Source of the DNA: Pseudooceanicola spongiae
Lineage (GTDB): Bacteria; Pseudomonadota; Alphaproteobacteria; Rhodobacterales; Rhodobacteraceae
Length of the DNA: 64,000 nucleotides
Direction: 5' to 3'
Assembly: GCF_014899185.1 (NCBI RefSeq)
Contig: NZ_CP045201.1
Location: 1,410,501-1,474,500 of the forward strand
Shown: one piece after another, positions 16,822-25,169 of the stretch
Numbering within the stretch: position 1 is the first letter of the stretch
Layout of the letters: each line of letters opens with the position of its first letter
The notes under the pieces: generated by a model
Told to the model about the DNA's origin: nothing
Database searches by the model: none
Seen by the model: only the letters and a program-made list of their open reading frames with translations
Position numbers and translations under genes: made by a program

Positions 16822-17241
16822 TCAAGCGGCTGCGGTAAATTCGGTTTCGCCGGAGGTCTTGCCGGAGAGGGTGAAGGTTGCATCGGCGTCGAGCTGATCA
16901 AGCCCCGCCACCTCGACCACCGGGGTGATCATCCGGCAGTCAAAGGCATCGCCGCTGGCCAGCGTGATCCGGTAATAGGTGCCGCCCGCCCGCGCCTCAT
17001 CCGCCTTCGCGGCAGCAAAGCCCTCGGCGGTGTAGAGGCAGGAGATCGAGAGATCGCCGGGTTCGGCAAACCCCTCGCCGTATTCATGGATCTTGGCGGG
17101 GCTATCCAGCGTGGTGCGCTGGCGGGTGTTCTTGGTCAGGGTCGGCACGCTGACGCCGGTCACCTTGGCGACGCGGCTGTAGGTCAGGCCATCGGGCGAG
17201 CGTTCGACTTTGCCGCCCCAAAGCTCGGTTTCACCGGACAT
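16822..17241 (-). CDS. Phage major tail tube protein
   Basis: A 139-residue protein with the beta-rich profile of siphovirus tail tube proteins. It opens with MSGETELWGGKVERS, has a central ITLASGDAFDCRMITPVVEVA, and ends in a Thr/Ala-rich tail. Position between head-tail joining genes and the G/GT chaperones, and size, match lambda gpV N-domain-type and GTA tail proteins. It would form the hollow tube through which DNA passes. Confidence 0.8.
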   Translation of the reverse strand: MSGETELWGGKVERSPDGLTYSRVAKVTGVSVPTLTKNTRQRTTLDSPAKIHEYGEGFAEPGDLSISCLYTAEGFAAAKADEARAGGTYYRITLASGDAFDCRMITPVVEVAGLDQLDADATFTLSGKTSGETEFTAAA

Positions 17242-17277
17242 GGAGGTTCCTTTCTTGGATGTGGTTTTGGTATTGGA

Positions 17278-17730
17278 TCAGGGTTTGCGCGCAGCCCTTG
17301 CGGCCTTGCGCTCGGCACGGGCGACGGCCTTGGAGACCTCGGCCGTCATATCGCTCTGGATCTGATCGAAAATCGCCTGCTGCGTCGCATCCCAGGCGGG
17401 GCGCGCATGCGGCTGGGCGCTGTGGCGCGCGTTGCCGAACTCCTGCTGCAGGCCCGCAGGATCGCTGGTGCCCGCATACATGAACACGTCATCGCGCCCT
17501 TCGCGGCGGGCCTTTTGCGTCTGGCGCTTGGTCAGCTTGGTGCCGACGCCATAGCTTTCTTCCAGCACGCCCTCTTCGCCTCTTGGCGCCAGCGCATTGG
17601 CGCGATCGGCAAAGAGCTTGGCGGCGCGCTTCAGCACCCGCCGCGCCACGCCCTTGCGCGCCGTGTGTTTGGACAGGGCTTTCAGCGCCTCTTCGAGATC
17701 GCGCCCGCCGGTGAAGGTCACTTTGATCAT
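17278..17730 (-). CDS. HK97 gp10-like head-tail/tail morphogenesis protein
   Basis: A 150-residue protein starting MIKVTFTGGRDLEEALKAL, then RVLKRAAKLFADRANALAPRG, the pattern of the HK97-gp10 family. The C-terminus is a basic helix (AVARAERKAARAARKP). The ATG at 17730 overlaps the stop of the upstream gene (ATGA), which decides the start. It belongs to the block of small genes that finish the head-tail connection. Confidence 0.8.
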   Translation of the reverse strand: MIKVTFTGGRDLEEALKALSKHTARKGVARRVLKRAAKLFADRANALAPRGEEGVLEESYGVGTKLTKRQTQKARREGRDDVFMYAGTSDPAGLQQEFGNARHSAQPHARPAWDATQQAIFDQIQSDMTAEVSKAVARAERKAARAARKP

Positions 17731-18128
17731 GGCGCGCTCCAGCGAATGGTGACATCGATCGAGACGCCGAACAGCGCCGAGAGGTCGCCGAGGTCGCGTC
17801 CCGACAGATCCCGCGACCCGGCAATGAAGATCCGGCGGAAGGTCACGCCGGCCCGCGTGCCGCGATAGCCAGAGAGACAGGTACGCACTTCCCAGCGGAG
17901 CCGGTCTGCCTCCAGCGCCGAAGTCGCCCAAGCATCGATCTGCACCGTGCTGGTCGAGGTCTCTGTTTCTCCGTCCAGCGTGTAGGCCACCGGCGCGCTG
18001 ACCAGCGTCATGTTGAGGTAAGGAAGCGCCGCCGCATGAGCGGGCAGCACGCCCCAATGGATGCGCGAGCCAACCCGCGCCTGCAGATCAGCGTCGGCCA
18101 ACAGCAGCGCCGTCAGAGCGGCCTTCAT
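17727..18128 (-). CDS. DUF3168-type tail completion protein
   Basis: A 133-residue protein with the DUF3168 pattern: ALTALLLADADLQARVGSRIHW, PYLNMTLVSA and later VQIDAWATSALEADRL. This family (SPP1 gp17-like) completes the tail end at the head-tail joint. It overlaps the closure gene upstream and the gp10-like gene downstream by four bases each, in one late operon. Confidence 0.82.
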   Translation of the reverse strand: MKAALTALLLADADLQARVGSRIHWGVLPAHAAALPYLNMTLVSAPVAYTLDGETETSTSTVQIDAWATSALEADRLRWEVRTCLSGYRGTRAGVTFRRIFIAGSRDLSGRDLGDLSALFGVSIDVTIRWSAP

Positions 18129-18505
18129 GGCGCACCGCCCGCAGCATAGCGCGCACCGACGAAAGCATAGACGCCGCGCTTGACGCTATGTGGCCCGCGC
18201 CCGACCAGATCCCAGGTCTGCCCGAGGATCTGCAGCCGGTCGGCCAGCGTGATGCTGCGCGCCTGTGGTGTGTCCAGCACCAGCACCCGGATCGCGGCAA
18301 CTGCGCCCTCAACGCCGTTCGCGGCAGTCTCGCCCTCGCCCACCTCTTCCACGGCCGCCCAGGAGGCCCCGATCGGCTGCCACTGGTAGATCGGTTCGTT
18401 CAGCGGATTGCGCCCGGTCTCGGCCCGGCGTTCGAACAGCGCCTTGCGGTCGCGGATGATCACCTCTTTGCCACGCGACAGCGGCGCGCCTTGGCTCTGC
18501 GCCAT
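18125..18505 (-). CDS. Phage head closure / head-tail adaptor protein
   Basis: A 126-residue protein, beta-rich, with EVIIRDRKALFERRAETGRNP near the start and the conserved adaptor core (WAAVEEVGEGE, RVLVLDTP, LADRLQILGQTWDLVG). This matches SPP1 gp16/HK97 gp9-type stopper proteins that close the connector. The gene order connector, closure, completion, gp10-like supports it. Confidence 0.8.
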   Translation of the reverse strand: MAQSQGAPLSRGKEVIIRDRKALFERRAETGRNPLNEPIYQWQPIGASWAAVEEVGEGETAANGVEGAVAAIRVLVLDTPQARSITLADRLQILGQTWDLVGRGPHSVKRGVYAFVGARYAAGGAP

Positions 18506-18507
18506 GC

Positions 18508-19077
18508 CTACATCCTCTCTGTGACCAGTGGCCGCGTGTAGCGCGCCTGTTTCATCAAAGCCCGCGCCCCGAAGCTGGCGCGGGTGTATTCTGTCTGATC
18601 GATGGCGATATTGGCCTCGCGCCAGTCCTTCACGATCAGGATCACCGCCTGCACCAGGCGCGGGTCGGGCGCCGGATTGCCGACCGTGGCCTCGACTTCC
18701 AGCACACCGCTGCCCCCCGCCGGTATCAGGCCAGCGGGAAACAGGATCTGCGGTTCGTCATGCAGCATGCGCGGCGCGACCTCGGCGGGCGAGATCTCGA
18801 TCACCGCTGCCCCGCGCAGAAACCGCAGCGCCGTGATCTCGGCCACCGGGGCACAGGGAAACCACCAGCGCAGCAGTCGCGGGCCGACCTCAACCGAGAA
18901 CCGAACATCGCGAAACCCGAGAGGCCGGTTGGTCCCGGCCTCGACGACATCCTGCGCCGCGCGCAGATAGCTCTCGATCAGCAGATCCGCCTCTGCATCC
19001 GGCTCGATGAAGCCGGTGGCGCGGCGGTACGCCGCCACGCTCACCGCCAGCGCCGGGGCCTCTCCAATCCCCTGCAT
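18508..19077 (-). CDS. Head-tail connector protein (gp6-like)
   Basis: A 189-residue protein of the phage gp6/DNA-packaging connector type: N-terminal helices (DAEADLLIESYLRAAQDVVEAGTNR), a beta-rich middle and a C-terminal helical block (DPRLVQAVILIVKDWREANIA). It would form the ring below the portal. The stop is two bases from the next start. Confidence 0.8.
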   Translation of the reverse strand: MQGIGEAPALAVSVAAYRRATGFIEPDAEADLLIESYLRAAQDVVEAGTNRPLGFRDVRFSVEVGPRLLRWWFPCAPVAEITALRFLRGAAVIEISPAEVAPRMLHDEPQILFPAGLIPAGGSGVLEVEATVGNPAPDPRLVQAVILIVKDWREANIAIDQTEYTRASFGARALMKQARYTRPLVTERM

Positions 19078-19086
19078 GGCGCGCCC

Positions 19087-19461
19087 TTACGCCTTCGGCT
19101 CGGGTTTGGACGGGGTCTTGCCGCCCTGCGCAGGCGGGCTGCCGGCCTCGCGCGTCGGCGCAGGGGCGGGTTCGGGCTCCGTCGCGACGGTATCGGCAGG
19201 TTTGGACAGCGCCTCTTCCCGCGACTTGAGCGCCGCCTCGCGGGCATCGAGATCGGCGGCGCGACGGGCCACGTCCTGCGCCGCCTGTGCCAGAGCAATG
19301 GCATCGGGATCGGTGCCGGTCGCTGCGGCCTGCGCCGGAGCGCGATACGCCACGGCGACGCCGCTGGCGATCAGCTGGGCGGCGCGCGCCGGTAGGAAGC
19401 CGGCCACTTCGCCACGGTTATACTTGCCAGAGTGCTGGCGGAATTGAACGGGGGTCATCAT
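19087..19461 (-). CDS. Small phage structural-region protein
   Basis: A 124-residue protein between capsid and connector genes. The N-terminus MMTPVQFRQHSGKYNRGEVAGFLPARAAQLIASGVA is a pattern common in small head-region phage proteins. It is followed by a helical Ala/Arg/Glu stretch (about 55-85) and a Pro/Ala/Glu-rich tail. Function is unknown; a head-associated accessory protein is plausible from position only. Confidence 0.6.
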   Translation of the reverse strand: MMTPVQFRQHSGKYNRGEVAGFLPARAAQLIASGVAVAYRAPAQAAATGTDPDAIALAQAAQDVARRAADLDAREAALKSREEALSKPADTVATEPEPAPAPTREAGSPPAQGGKTPSKPEPKA

Positions 19462-19484
19462 CTCGGGATCTCCTGAGAAAGGTC

Positions 19485-19518
19485 AAAGAAAGCCCGCGCC
19501 GGGTGTACCAACGCGGGC
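19485..19518 (-). terminator. Terminator after capsid gene
   Basis: Inverted repeat GCCCGCG / CGCGGGC with a 13-base loop, followed on the minus strand by TTTCTTTG. It lies just after the capsid stop. It probably lowers expression of the downstream head-tail genes relative to the capsid. Confidence 0.65.
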
Positions 19519-19524
19519 AAAGGA

Positions 19525-20856
19525 TCAGGCCGCCTGCAGCGACCAGTCGGCAGCGTTGAAGCCGGCGATCGCCTCATCATGCTCCGGGGCGAAGTCGTGC
19601 TCGGTGATCGCGCGGAACAGCGTCAGATCGTTCTGGAAAGCCGACTGCGTGTCGCCGCTGGCATCGACAAAAGCCGCCTCGGTCGACTGCGCGATCCGCA
19701 TCTCGCCGCCCTCGCCGATCATCATCTCCGAGAAGTCCGCGAAGGTGATCTCGGTTTCATTACCGCCCACCCCGAGGTTGTTCGGGATCTGCGAGGTGGT
19801 GAAGATCGGGAAGCCCTTCAGCGTGCCCTTGGCGTCGATCTCGGGATACAGCAGGTTGCCATTGGCATCACGCAGGCTGGCCAGCCACGATTTGGCCCCC
19901 GCGCGCATCGTCCAGCCCGGCGTGACCATCGAGACGTTGGCATCCTCGACCAGCGACACCGCGCGCCGGAGCGCAAGATCGGCGGCCGCCGCCGTAGCGG
20001 CCACCGGCCCGGCGTTCCAATGAGCGGGCAGCGCCCAGTAGCGCATCCCCTTCGGCAGATCGCCCGAGCCGTCATTGCGCAGAAACGCCAGATCCTCGCG
20101 CAGCGCCATGACCTTCAGCATGTCGTCGCGCACCACCGTCGCCGTCCCGATCGTGGCCCGGTTCAGCAGCGTATTCGATACCGGCACCAGAGCGCGCAGC
20201 TTCTTCAGCGTGCGGTCGATCTTGTCGAAGCTCGGCTCACTCGGCGCAATCGGCTCCATCTCGCCGCCATAGCCCGCCGTCGCGCCGCCGGTCTGCTTGG
20301 CGTGGCGCAACTCGCCCGCCGACATCGGTACCGTGCGCGCCCCCGCCTTACGCACCACGACGCGCGGGCGCAGCAGTTCGATCATCGACGCCGCCATCGG
20401 GCGCGGCACCAGCACGCCGCCCGCGCTCTCGGAGGTGCTGTTCAGCGCCGCGCCGATGCCCGAGTGGCCATCGCGCTCCAGCTGCGCCACCGCCCGCGTC
20501 CGGTCGCCCCGGGTCGCCGCCAGGGCCAGCGCCATGAAGCCGACTTCAAGGCCCTGGTGTGCGGGATTCTGCGCTTGCGCCGGGGTGGTGTGGTCAGCGC
20601 CCTGCCCGCCCGTGCCCTGACCGGCATCGCCAGTCGCTGCTGCTGCCTGCGCGGCCTCAACGCTTTCGGCGCGTTTGACCGCGCGATCTGCAGCCTGAAA
20701 CTCGGCGTCAGAACTATCAAAGTCGGTCTGCGCCGTGGCCAGCGCCTGGTCATCGACGTCCGTCGCGCCTTCCAGCTCGCCGAGCTTCAGCGCGGCTTGC
20801 TGCATCTTGTCCGCCGCCGCTTTGCGAGCGCGGCGCAGGTCATCGAGATTTTTCAT
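19525..20856 (-). CDS. HK97-family major capsid protein
   Basis: A 443-residue protein. Residues 1-85 form a coiled-coil region (LDDLRRARKAAADKMQQAALK and on), which fits the delta/scaffold domain removed by the prohead protease, followed by an Ala/Gln/Gly-rich linker. The HK97 fold region begins about residue 120, with GGVLVPRPMAASMIELLRP (N-arm and E-loop region) and, later, ALREDLAFLRNDGSG and LLYPEI...KGFPIFTTSQIPNN. The ATG at 20856 is preceded by AGGAG. Its usual upstream neighbour, the protease gene, is separated from it by 2.1 kb holding the EAL gene. Confidence 0.92.
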   Translation of the reverse strand: MKNLDDLRRARKAAADKMQQAALKLGELEGATDVDDQALATAQTDFDSSDAEFQAADRAVKRAESVEAAQAAAATGDAGQGTGGQGADHTTPAQAQNPAHQGLEVGFMALALAATRGDRTRAVAQLERDGHSGIGAALNSTSESAGGVLVPRPMAASMIELLRPRVVVRKAGARTVPMSAGELRHAKQTGGATAGYGGEMEPIAPSEPSFDKIDRTLKKLRALVPVSNTLLNRATIGTATVVRDDMLKVMALREDLAFLRNDGSGDLPKGMRYWALPAHWNAGPVAATAAAADLALRRAVSLVEDANVSMVTPGWTMRAGAKSWLASLRDANGNLLYPEIDAKGTLKGFPIFTTSQIPNNLGVGGNETEITFADFSEMMIGEGGEMRIAQSTEAAFVDASGDTQSAFQNDLTLFRAITEHDFAPEHDEAIAGFNAADWSLQAA

Positions 20857-21270
20857 GGGGGAACTCCTGTGGAAGTGCTGCGCGCAGGCAGCAGTGCGGC
20901 CCCGAACGCATGCTGCGGTCGGGGTTTGGGTGGTATGGAAAAGGTGCAATTTCGAGGACGCGCGACTTTGGGCGGTTTTCGCCAGCCTAGAGACGCGCCA
21001 TGCTTAGAATCAAATATTCCGGCTGAGCGCAAAGGCCCCAGCCTTCAAAGCAATCCTAAAAAATTTGAATGGCCCTCGCCGCCTATTTCTAAGGTTCGAT
21101 GGAGCCAAATTCGCTAAAAAGGAAGCAAACCACAGGGGAATCGCGTCCTTATAGCAACGGAACCTACTGCCAAGACAGTATGTCAAATATTTAGTCTGGC
21201 AGATTAATTGGCAGCGACCTACTCCCTTGCCACTGCTCGTCGGCGATAGATTACTTAGGGATCTAGAAAC
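20857..21270. other. AT-rich divergent intergenic region, capsid / EAL gene
   Basis: 414 bases between two divergent starts, with a sharp fall in GC from about 21000 rightward. It must hold the promoter of the EAL gene and probably one for the capsid gene, since the protease-side transcript would have to cross the antisense EAL gene. No clear -35/-10 pair could be singled out. No further gene was seen. Confidence 0.45.
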
Positions 21271-22776
21271 TTGAATATACGCGTTATGTGGTTCTTTTTC
21301 TCGTTCATGGGCGCAATAGCGTCTTTTAGCGTCGCTCAGGTCTTCCAGTTTCGTATGGCTGACGACCGTTTGCATGTTCAAGCCCACGATCTTCTCTCAC
21401 TTGCCGTGAAGATAGCAACTCAGTCGCGTGAGACGCTAAGTGCGATCAACAGGCTTACCACATCGCCATGCTCGGAGAAGGATGTGCAGGAGTTGCGATA
21501 CATCCTATATCTCACACCGTATATTCAGGATGTTGGGCGATCAACTGAAGGAAAGATCACCTGTACTGCGGTTTGGGGTCAACTCACCACGCCTATCCAG
21601 CTACCCGAAGCTGAGTGGAAAAACGAGCGGCGAACAGCGCTTTGGCGGAACATTCATGGCGCACCCGACAACCGCCTGATTTACGACATTGGTCTGGTAG
21701 CTGGAAAGGCAGTTGCTTTTACGCGTAGAAACCTGTTCCAACATTTCGAAACCGCAAATAAAAATTTTCAGGCAATCATTTTTTCACCATATGGAGATCA
21801 CGTCTTAGCGAGCATGGGAACCGGCACTCCTGCAATGATACCCCTGTTAAACCAGCCCAATGGCATTTTAACTTACGTCGGCCGCCACGCATACGAGTGC
21901 GAGAAAAATTTTGACATGTGCGCATTGGTTCAAAGCAAGGTATCGAAAAACATAACATCGACCAGTCCATTAACAGCGTTATCAATAACTTTATTGGGTG
22001 CGTTAGCCGGAGCCGGGGCTGGGCATGGTTTGTCGCGGCAAATACTCTCCAAGAGAACCTTAGAAAAACAACTTGAGCGCGCTCTTGAGCGAAATCTGAT
22101 TGGAGTGGTTTATCAGCCAATAGTTCGCTTGAGCGACAGAACAATCGTTGGAGTAGAAGTCCTTGCTAGGTGGACAAGCGAAGATCGAGTATCTGTATCG
22201 CCGGAAATATTCGTTCCTATAATTGAGAAAATGGGACAAACAAGAAAACTAACGAGGCTAGTAATAGACAAGTCTCTTGCAGAGCTTGAAGAAACTATTA
22301 ATCGAGACTCTTATTTCTATGCGAGCCTCAATGTGACAGTTGAAGACATCACCTGTCCTGAGTTTAGAAAAATGATAATCGAAAAGTCTCGACTTCATAA
22401 CATAGAACCCAATCGTATCGCTTTGGAAATAACAGAGCGACAAACCACGGACATGGCGACACTCCAAGATGCCGTAAAAGATCTTCGAAAATTTGGGTTC
22501 AAAGTATTCATCGACGACTTTGGAACTGGATATTCTGGAATATCATACTTAGCCAACACCCCAGTCGATGCGGTGAAGGTAGATAAGATGTTCACAAAAT
22601 CCATTGGAACACACTCGATACAATCGAGAATGCTAGACAACATTTGCAAAATGATCTCAGACGTAAATGGCAGTATTATTTTTGAGGGCGTTGAAACTGA
22701 GGAGCAAGCCAGTCTACTTCAAAACCTCTATCCTACCGAAAATGCCCAAGGTTGGTTTTTTTGGAAAGCCCACTGA
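21271..22776 (+). CDS. CSS-motif/EAL cyclic-di-GMP phosphodiesterase carried in prophage
   Basis: A 501-residue membrane protein. Segment 1 (about 6-25) and segment 2 (about 232-256) flank a periplasmic domain with paired cysteines (C67 in SPCSEKD, C98 in ITCTAVWG) like the redox-sensing CSS domain, with the CSS triplet itself read as C-T-A. The C-terminal EAL domain keeps the known catalytic set: E296 (EVLARW), N354, E386 (ALEITE), D415/D416 (DDFGTGYSG), K436, E472 (FEGVET) and Q493. It should therefore hydrolyse c-di-GMP. It is AT-rich and opposite in strand to the late genes around it, so it looks like a moron insertion. The start is a TTG with AGGGA upstream; the ATG at 21286 is an alternative. 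The C-terminus is slightly short of the usual family end. Confidence 0.87.
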   Translation: MNIRVMWFFFSFMGAIASFSVAQVFQFRMADDRLHVQAHDLLSLAVKIATQSRETLSAINRLTTSPCSEKDVQELRYILYLTPYIQDVGRSTEGKITCTAVWGQLTTPIQLPEAEWKNERRTALWRNIHGAPDNRLIYDIGLVAGKAVAFTRRNLFQHFETANKNFQAIIFSPYGDHVLASMGTGTPAMIPLLNQPNGILTYVGRHAYECEKNFDMCALVQSKVSKNITSTSPLTALSITLLGALAGAGAGHGLSRQILSKRTLEKQLERALERNLIGVVYQPIVRLSDRTIVGVEVLARWTSEDRVSVSPEIFVPIIEKMGQTRKLTRLVIDKSLAELEETINRDSYFYASLNVTVEDITCPEFRKMIIEKSRLHNIEPNRIALEITERQTTDMATLQDAVKDLRKFGFKVFIDDFGTGYSGISYLANTPVDAVKVDKMFTKSIGTHSIQSRMLDNICKMISDVNGSIIFEGVETEEQASLLQNLYPTENAQGWFFWKAH

Positions 22777-22959
22777 GGGGGTCGCGGAAATAGAAAACAT
22801 GCGCATATATTGATTTGCTCCTTTCTTCCGAGACTATGTGGCAACCCCTCTATTGTTGATGTCACGACTATCATAACTTGACGCTGAAAAGTGGAGCCGC
22901 AGACCGTCACGATTAGGGTGCCAATCAGTGGTGAAACAGCCATCAATTTATGCTCAAGT

Positions 22960-23871
22960 TCATAGCGACGCGCGCGCCACTGCAGCCTGCGCCCGCGCCA
23001 GTGCACTGCGCCCCGCCGTCCGTCTCGGCGGGGGGGCATATGCCCCAAGGATGCGCGTATAAAACGCCATGCGGCTTTCCTCGCGATCGGCCAACCCGCG
23101 CTTGACCGCCTCGGCCCCGTCGAACAGCGCGCCGCCGTCTCGCACATCCTCCGTCACGCTGGCGCGGCTGCGCAGATCCTCCGGCGTCATGCCTCTGCCC
23201 GCCGCTGCCGCAACATGGAAGCGCGCCTCTGCCTCGCCAAGGCTGCGCAGGATCTCGGTGCGCCCCTCTTCGGTCGAGGGGTCGGGCCACTTGGCGCGGG
23301 CATGTGGCGAGGTGAACTCAAAGAGCTGCAGCCCGGAGCCCTGCCCCGGCTGCACATATGCGCCCGTCATCACACCGGCCCCGATACTGCCGAGCGCCGC
23401 GCCCGGCGCGACCGTGATCTCGCGCGCCTGACTGGCCAGCCAATAGCCGGCACTCGCCGCCAGCGGATGCACCAGGGCATGCACCGGTTTGATCTGGCCA
23501 AGCTCGGCAATCGCCGCCGCTGCGCCAGCGCAGCCAAGGACCATGCCGCCCGGCGTGTCGAACTCCAGGACAATGGCGGCGACGGCCTCATCTGTGGCGA
23601 GTTGGGCGCAGGTTTCGGTCAGGCCCTGATAGGTCGCCCATCCCATCCAGCGCTCCAGCACCATGGAGTTGGCCGTCAGCACGCCGCGCACCGGCACCAC
23701 GGCAACGCCGCGTTCAATGGTGAAGCGCTCCGGCGCTTGCGGCCCTGCCATCTGGACAGGCTCGCCGGCCACGGGTTGCGGCATCGGCTGCGCCAGCAAG
23801 GGCTGCGCCGAGGCCTCATGCAGCGCCATGATGCCGCCGCCAAGCATGGCGCGCAGGGTTTGGATCGTCAT
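22960..23871 (-). CDS. S49-family prohead protease
   Basis: A 303-residue serine peptidase of the S49/ClpP-like class (lambda gpC type) that trims scaffold and capsid proteins in the prohead. Motifs: VVPVRGVL (60s), VLEFDTPGG (102-109) and PLAASAGYWLAS with the likely nucleophile Ser140, then APGAALGSIGAGVM. It has no separate scaffold gene after it, which fits a capsid carrying its own delta domain. The start overlaps the portal stop by four bases. It is normally followed directly by the capsid gene, but here the EAL gene intervenes. Confidence 0.88.
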   Translation of the reverse strand: MTIQTLRAMLGGGIMALHEASAQPLLAQPMPQPVAGEPVQMAGPQAPERFTIERGVAVVPVRGVLTANSMVLERWMGWATYQGLTETCAQLATDEAVAAIVLEFDTPGGMVLGCAGAAAAIAELGQIKPVHALVHPLAASAGYWLASQAREITVAPGAALGSIGAGVMTGAYVQPGQGSGLQLFEFTSPHARAKWPDPSTEEGRTEILRSLGEAEARFHVAAAAGRGMTPEDLRSRASVTEDVRDGGALFDGAEAVKRGLADREESRMAFYTRILGAYAPPPRRTAGRSALARAQAAVARASL

Positions 23872-25169
23872 TCCTCGGTCTCCTTTGGATCAGGTGCGTT
23901 TTCGTCTCGGGTCATGTTCGAGGGCGGATAGACGCGGTTGCCGCCATCCACATCGTCCAGCCCCTCTTCGCGGCGGGCTTCGTTCATCGCCATCCACGGC
24001 CCGCCGACCGCCTTGTTCAGCGCCTCGTAGCGCTCCTTCGTCGTGGCCCGCAGCAGCGCATCGAAGTTATGGCGCAGGAACAGACCCGCGCGGCGCTCGG
24101 CCTCGGTCAGCAGGCCAAGCCCCAGCTGGGTCTCGATAAAGCCGCCCCAATGGCTAAGGCAGTCGGCCTTGTAGTCGATCGCCTGCTGCTGGCCGTTCGC
24201 CTTCACGCCGTACTCCAGCATCTGCAGCTTGCTCGGCGGCACCCGGTAGATCGCGGCGATCTGTTCGCGGTCAAACTTGCGGTTCTCCAGCAGTTGCTGA
24301 TCCGCCGCCGACAGGTCGAGGCTCTTGATGTCGTCATCCGGGCCGATCAGGGTCACGCCGCCAAGGCTGTTCTCATTGCGCAGCGCCTCGCGCAGCCGGA
24401 CCTTGGAGCGTTGATAGGTCTCTTCATCGGCATCAAATGCGCTGACCTTGGCCACGGCCTTCATGAAGGTGCCCGAGGCCGCCCGCGCCGCCGCCTCCTG
24501 CCCTGCCAGCGCAATCCCGAAGCTCTCCGCCGCGACCGAGATCGGGCTGCGGCCCGTCCAGCCATCCTCGGCCATGTAGCGCATGTGGACCATGGCGCGG
24601 CCCGGCACCCGGCGCTGGATGCGGTCGCCATCCTCAAAGTCATAGAACCGCGCCCGCCCGTTGCGCAGCACCGTGCAGAGATCGGGGTGAATGCCGTCGA
24701 TCATCGTCAGCTCGCCCGCGCCATCCCTCGGCGCATAGGCGTAGCCGGTGCCGCGCAGGGCGAAGGCATAGGCGAGATTGAACCGGGTCAGCATCGCGGT
24801 CACGCCAGGCGCGGCCTCGACGTTCAGCAGGTAGTTCGCCGCGTGATCGCGCACCCGGACCTCGCGGCCCGAGCCGTCACGCTGCCAGACCTGCACCGGC
24901 AGTTTTGAGAGATCCCCGGCGATGATGGTGCAGCAGGCGGTCACCGTGGCGTGGCGCTGCGCCAGAACCGGCGTGACCGGCGGCAAGGTGGCCACCCGGC
25001 TGCGCGTGCCCGCAAAGCCGATGTCCTGCATCCAGCCCTGCGGCGACGCGGTGCCGCTGCTGGCCCCGCTGCTGGGGCCGGCACTGATCACCGGCTCGGC
25101 GCGTGCCGTTACCGGGGCCGGTGCCTCCGCAGAACGGAAGGGTCTGGTGATCACATCGATCAGGCTCAT
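23868..25169 (-). CDS. HK97-family portal protein
   Basis: A 433-residue portal protein, forming the 12-fold ring for DNA entry and exit. Family features: LAQRHATVTACCTIIAGDLSKLPVQVW near residue 70, ARAASGTFMKAVAKVSAF, and FDREQIAAIYRVPPSKLQMLEYG (the conserved region of HK97 portals around residue 290). Ser/Ala-rich N-terminus; acidic C-terminus. It overlaps terminase and protease genes by four bases each. Confidence 0.93.
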   Translation of the reverse strand: MSLIDVITRPFRSAEAPAPVTARAEPVISAGPSSGASSGTASPQGWMQDIGFAGTRSRVATLPPVTPVLAQRHATVTACCTIIAGDLSKLPVQVWQRDGSGREVRVRDHAANYLLNVEAAPGVTAMLTRFNLAYAFALRGTGYAYAPRDGAGELTMIDGIHPDLCTVLRNGRARFYDFEDGDRIQRRVPGRAMVHMRYMAEDGWTGRSPISVAAESFGIALAGQEAAARAASGTFMKAVAKVSAFDADEETYQRSKVRLREALRNENSLGGVTLIGPDDDIKSLDLSAADQQLLENRKFDREQIAAIYRVPPSKLQMLEYGVKANGQQQAIDYKADCLSHWGGFIETQLGLGLLTEAERRAGLFLRHNFDALLRATTKERYEALNKAVGGPWMAMNEARREEGLDDVDGGNRVYPPSNMTRDENAPDPKETEE

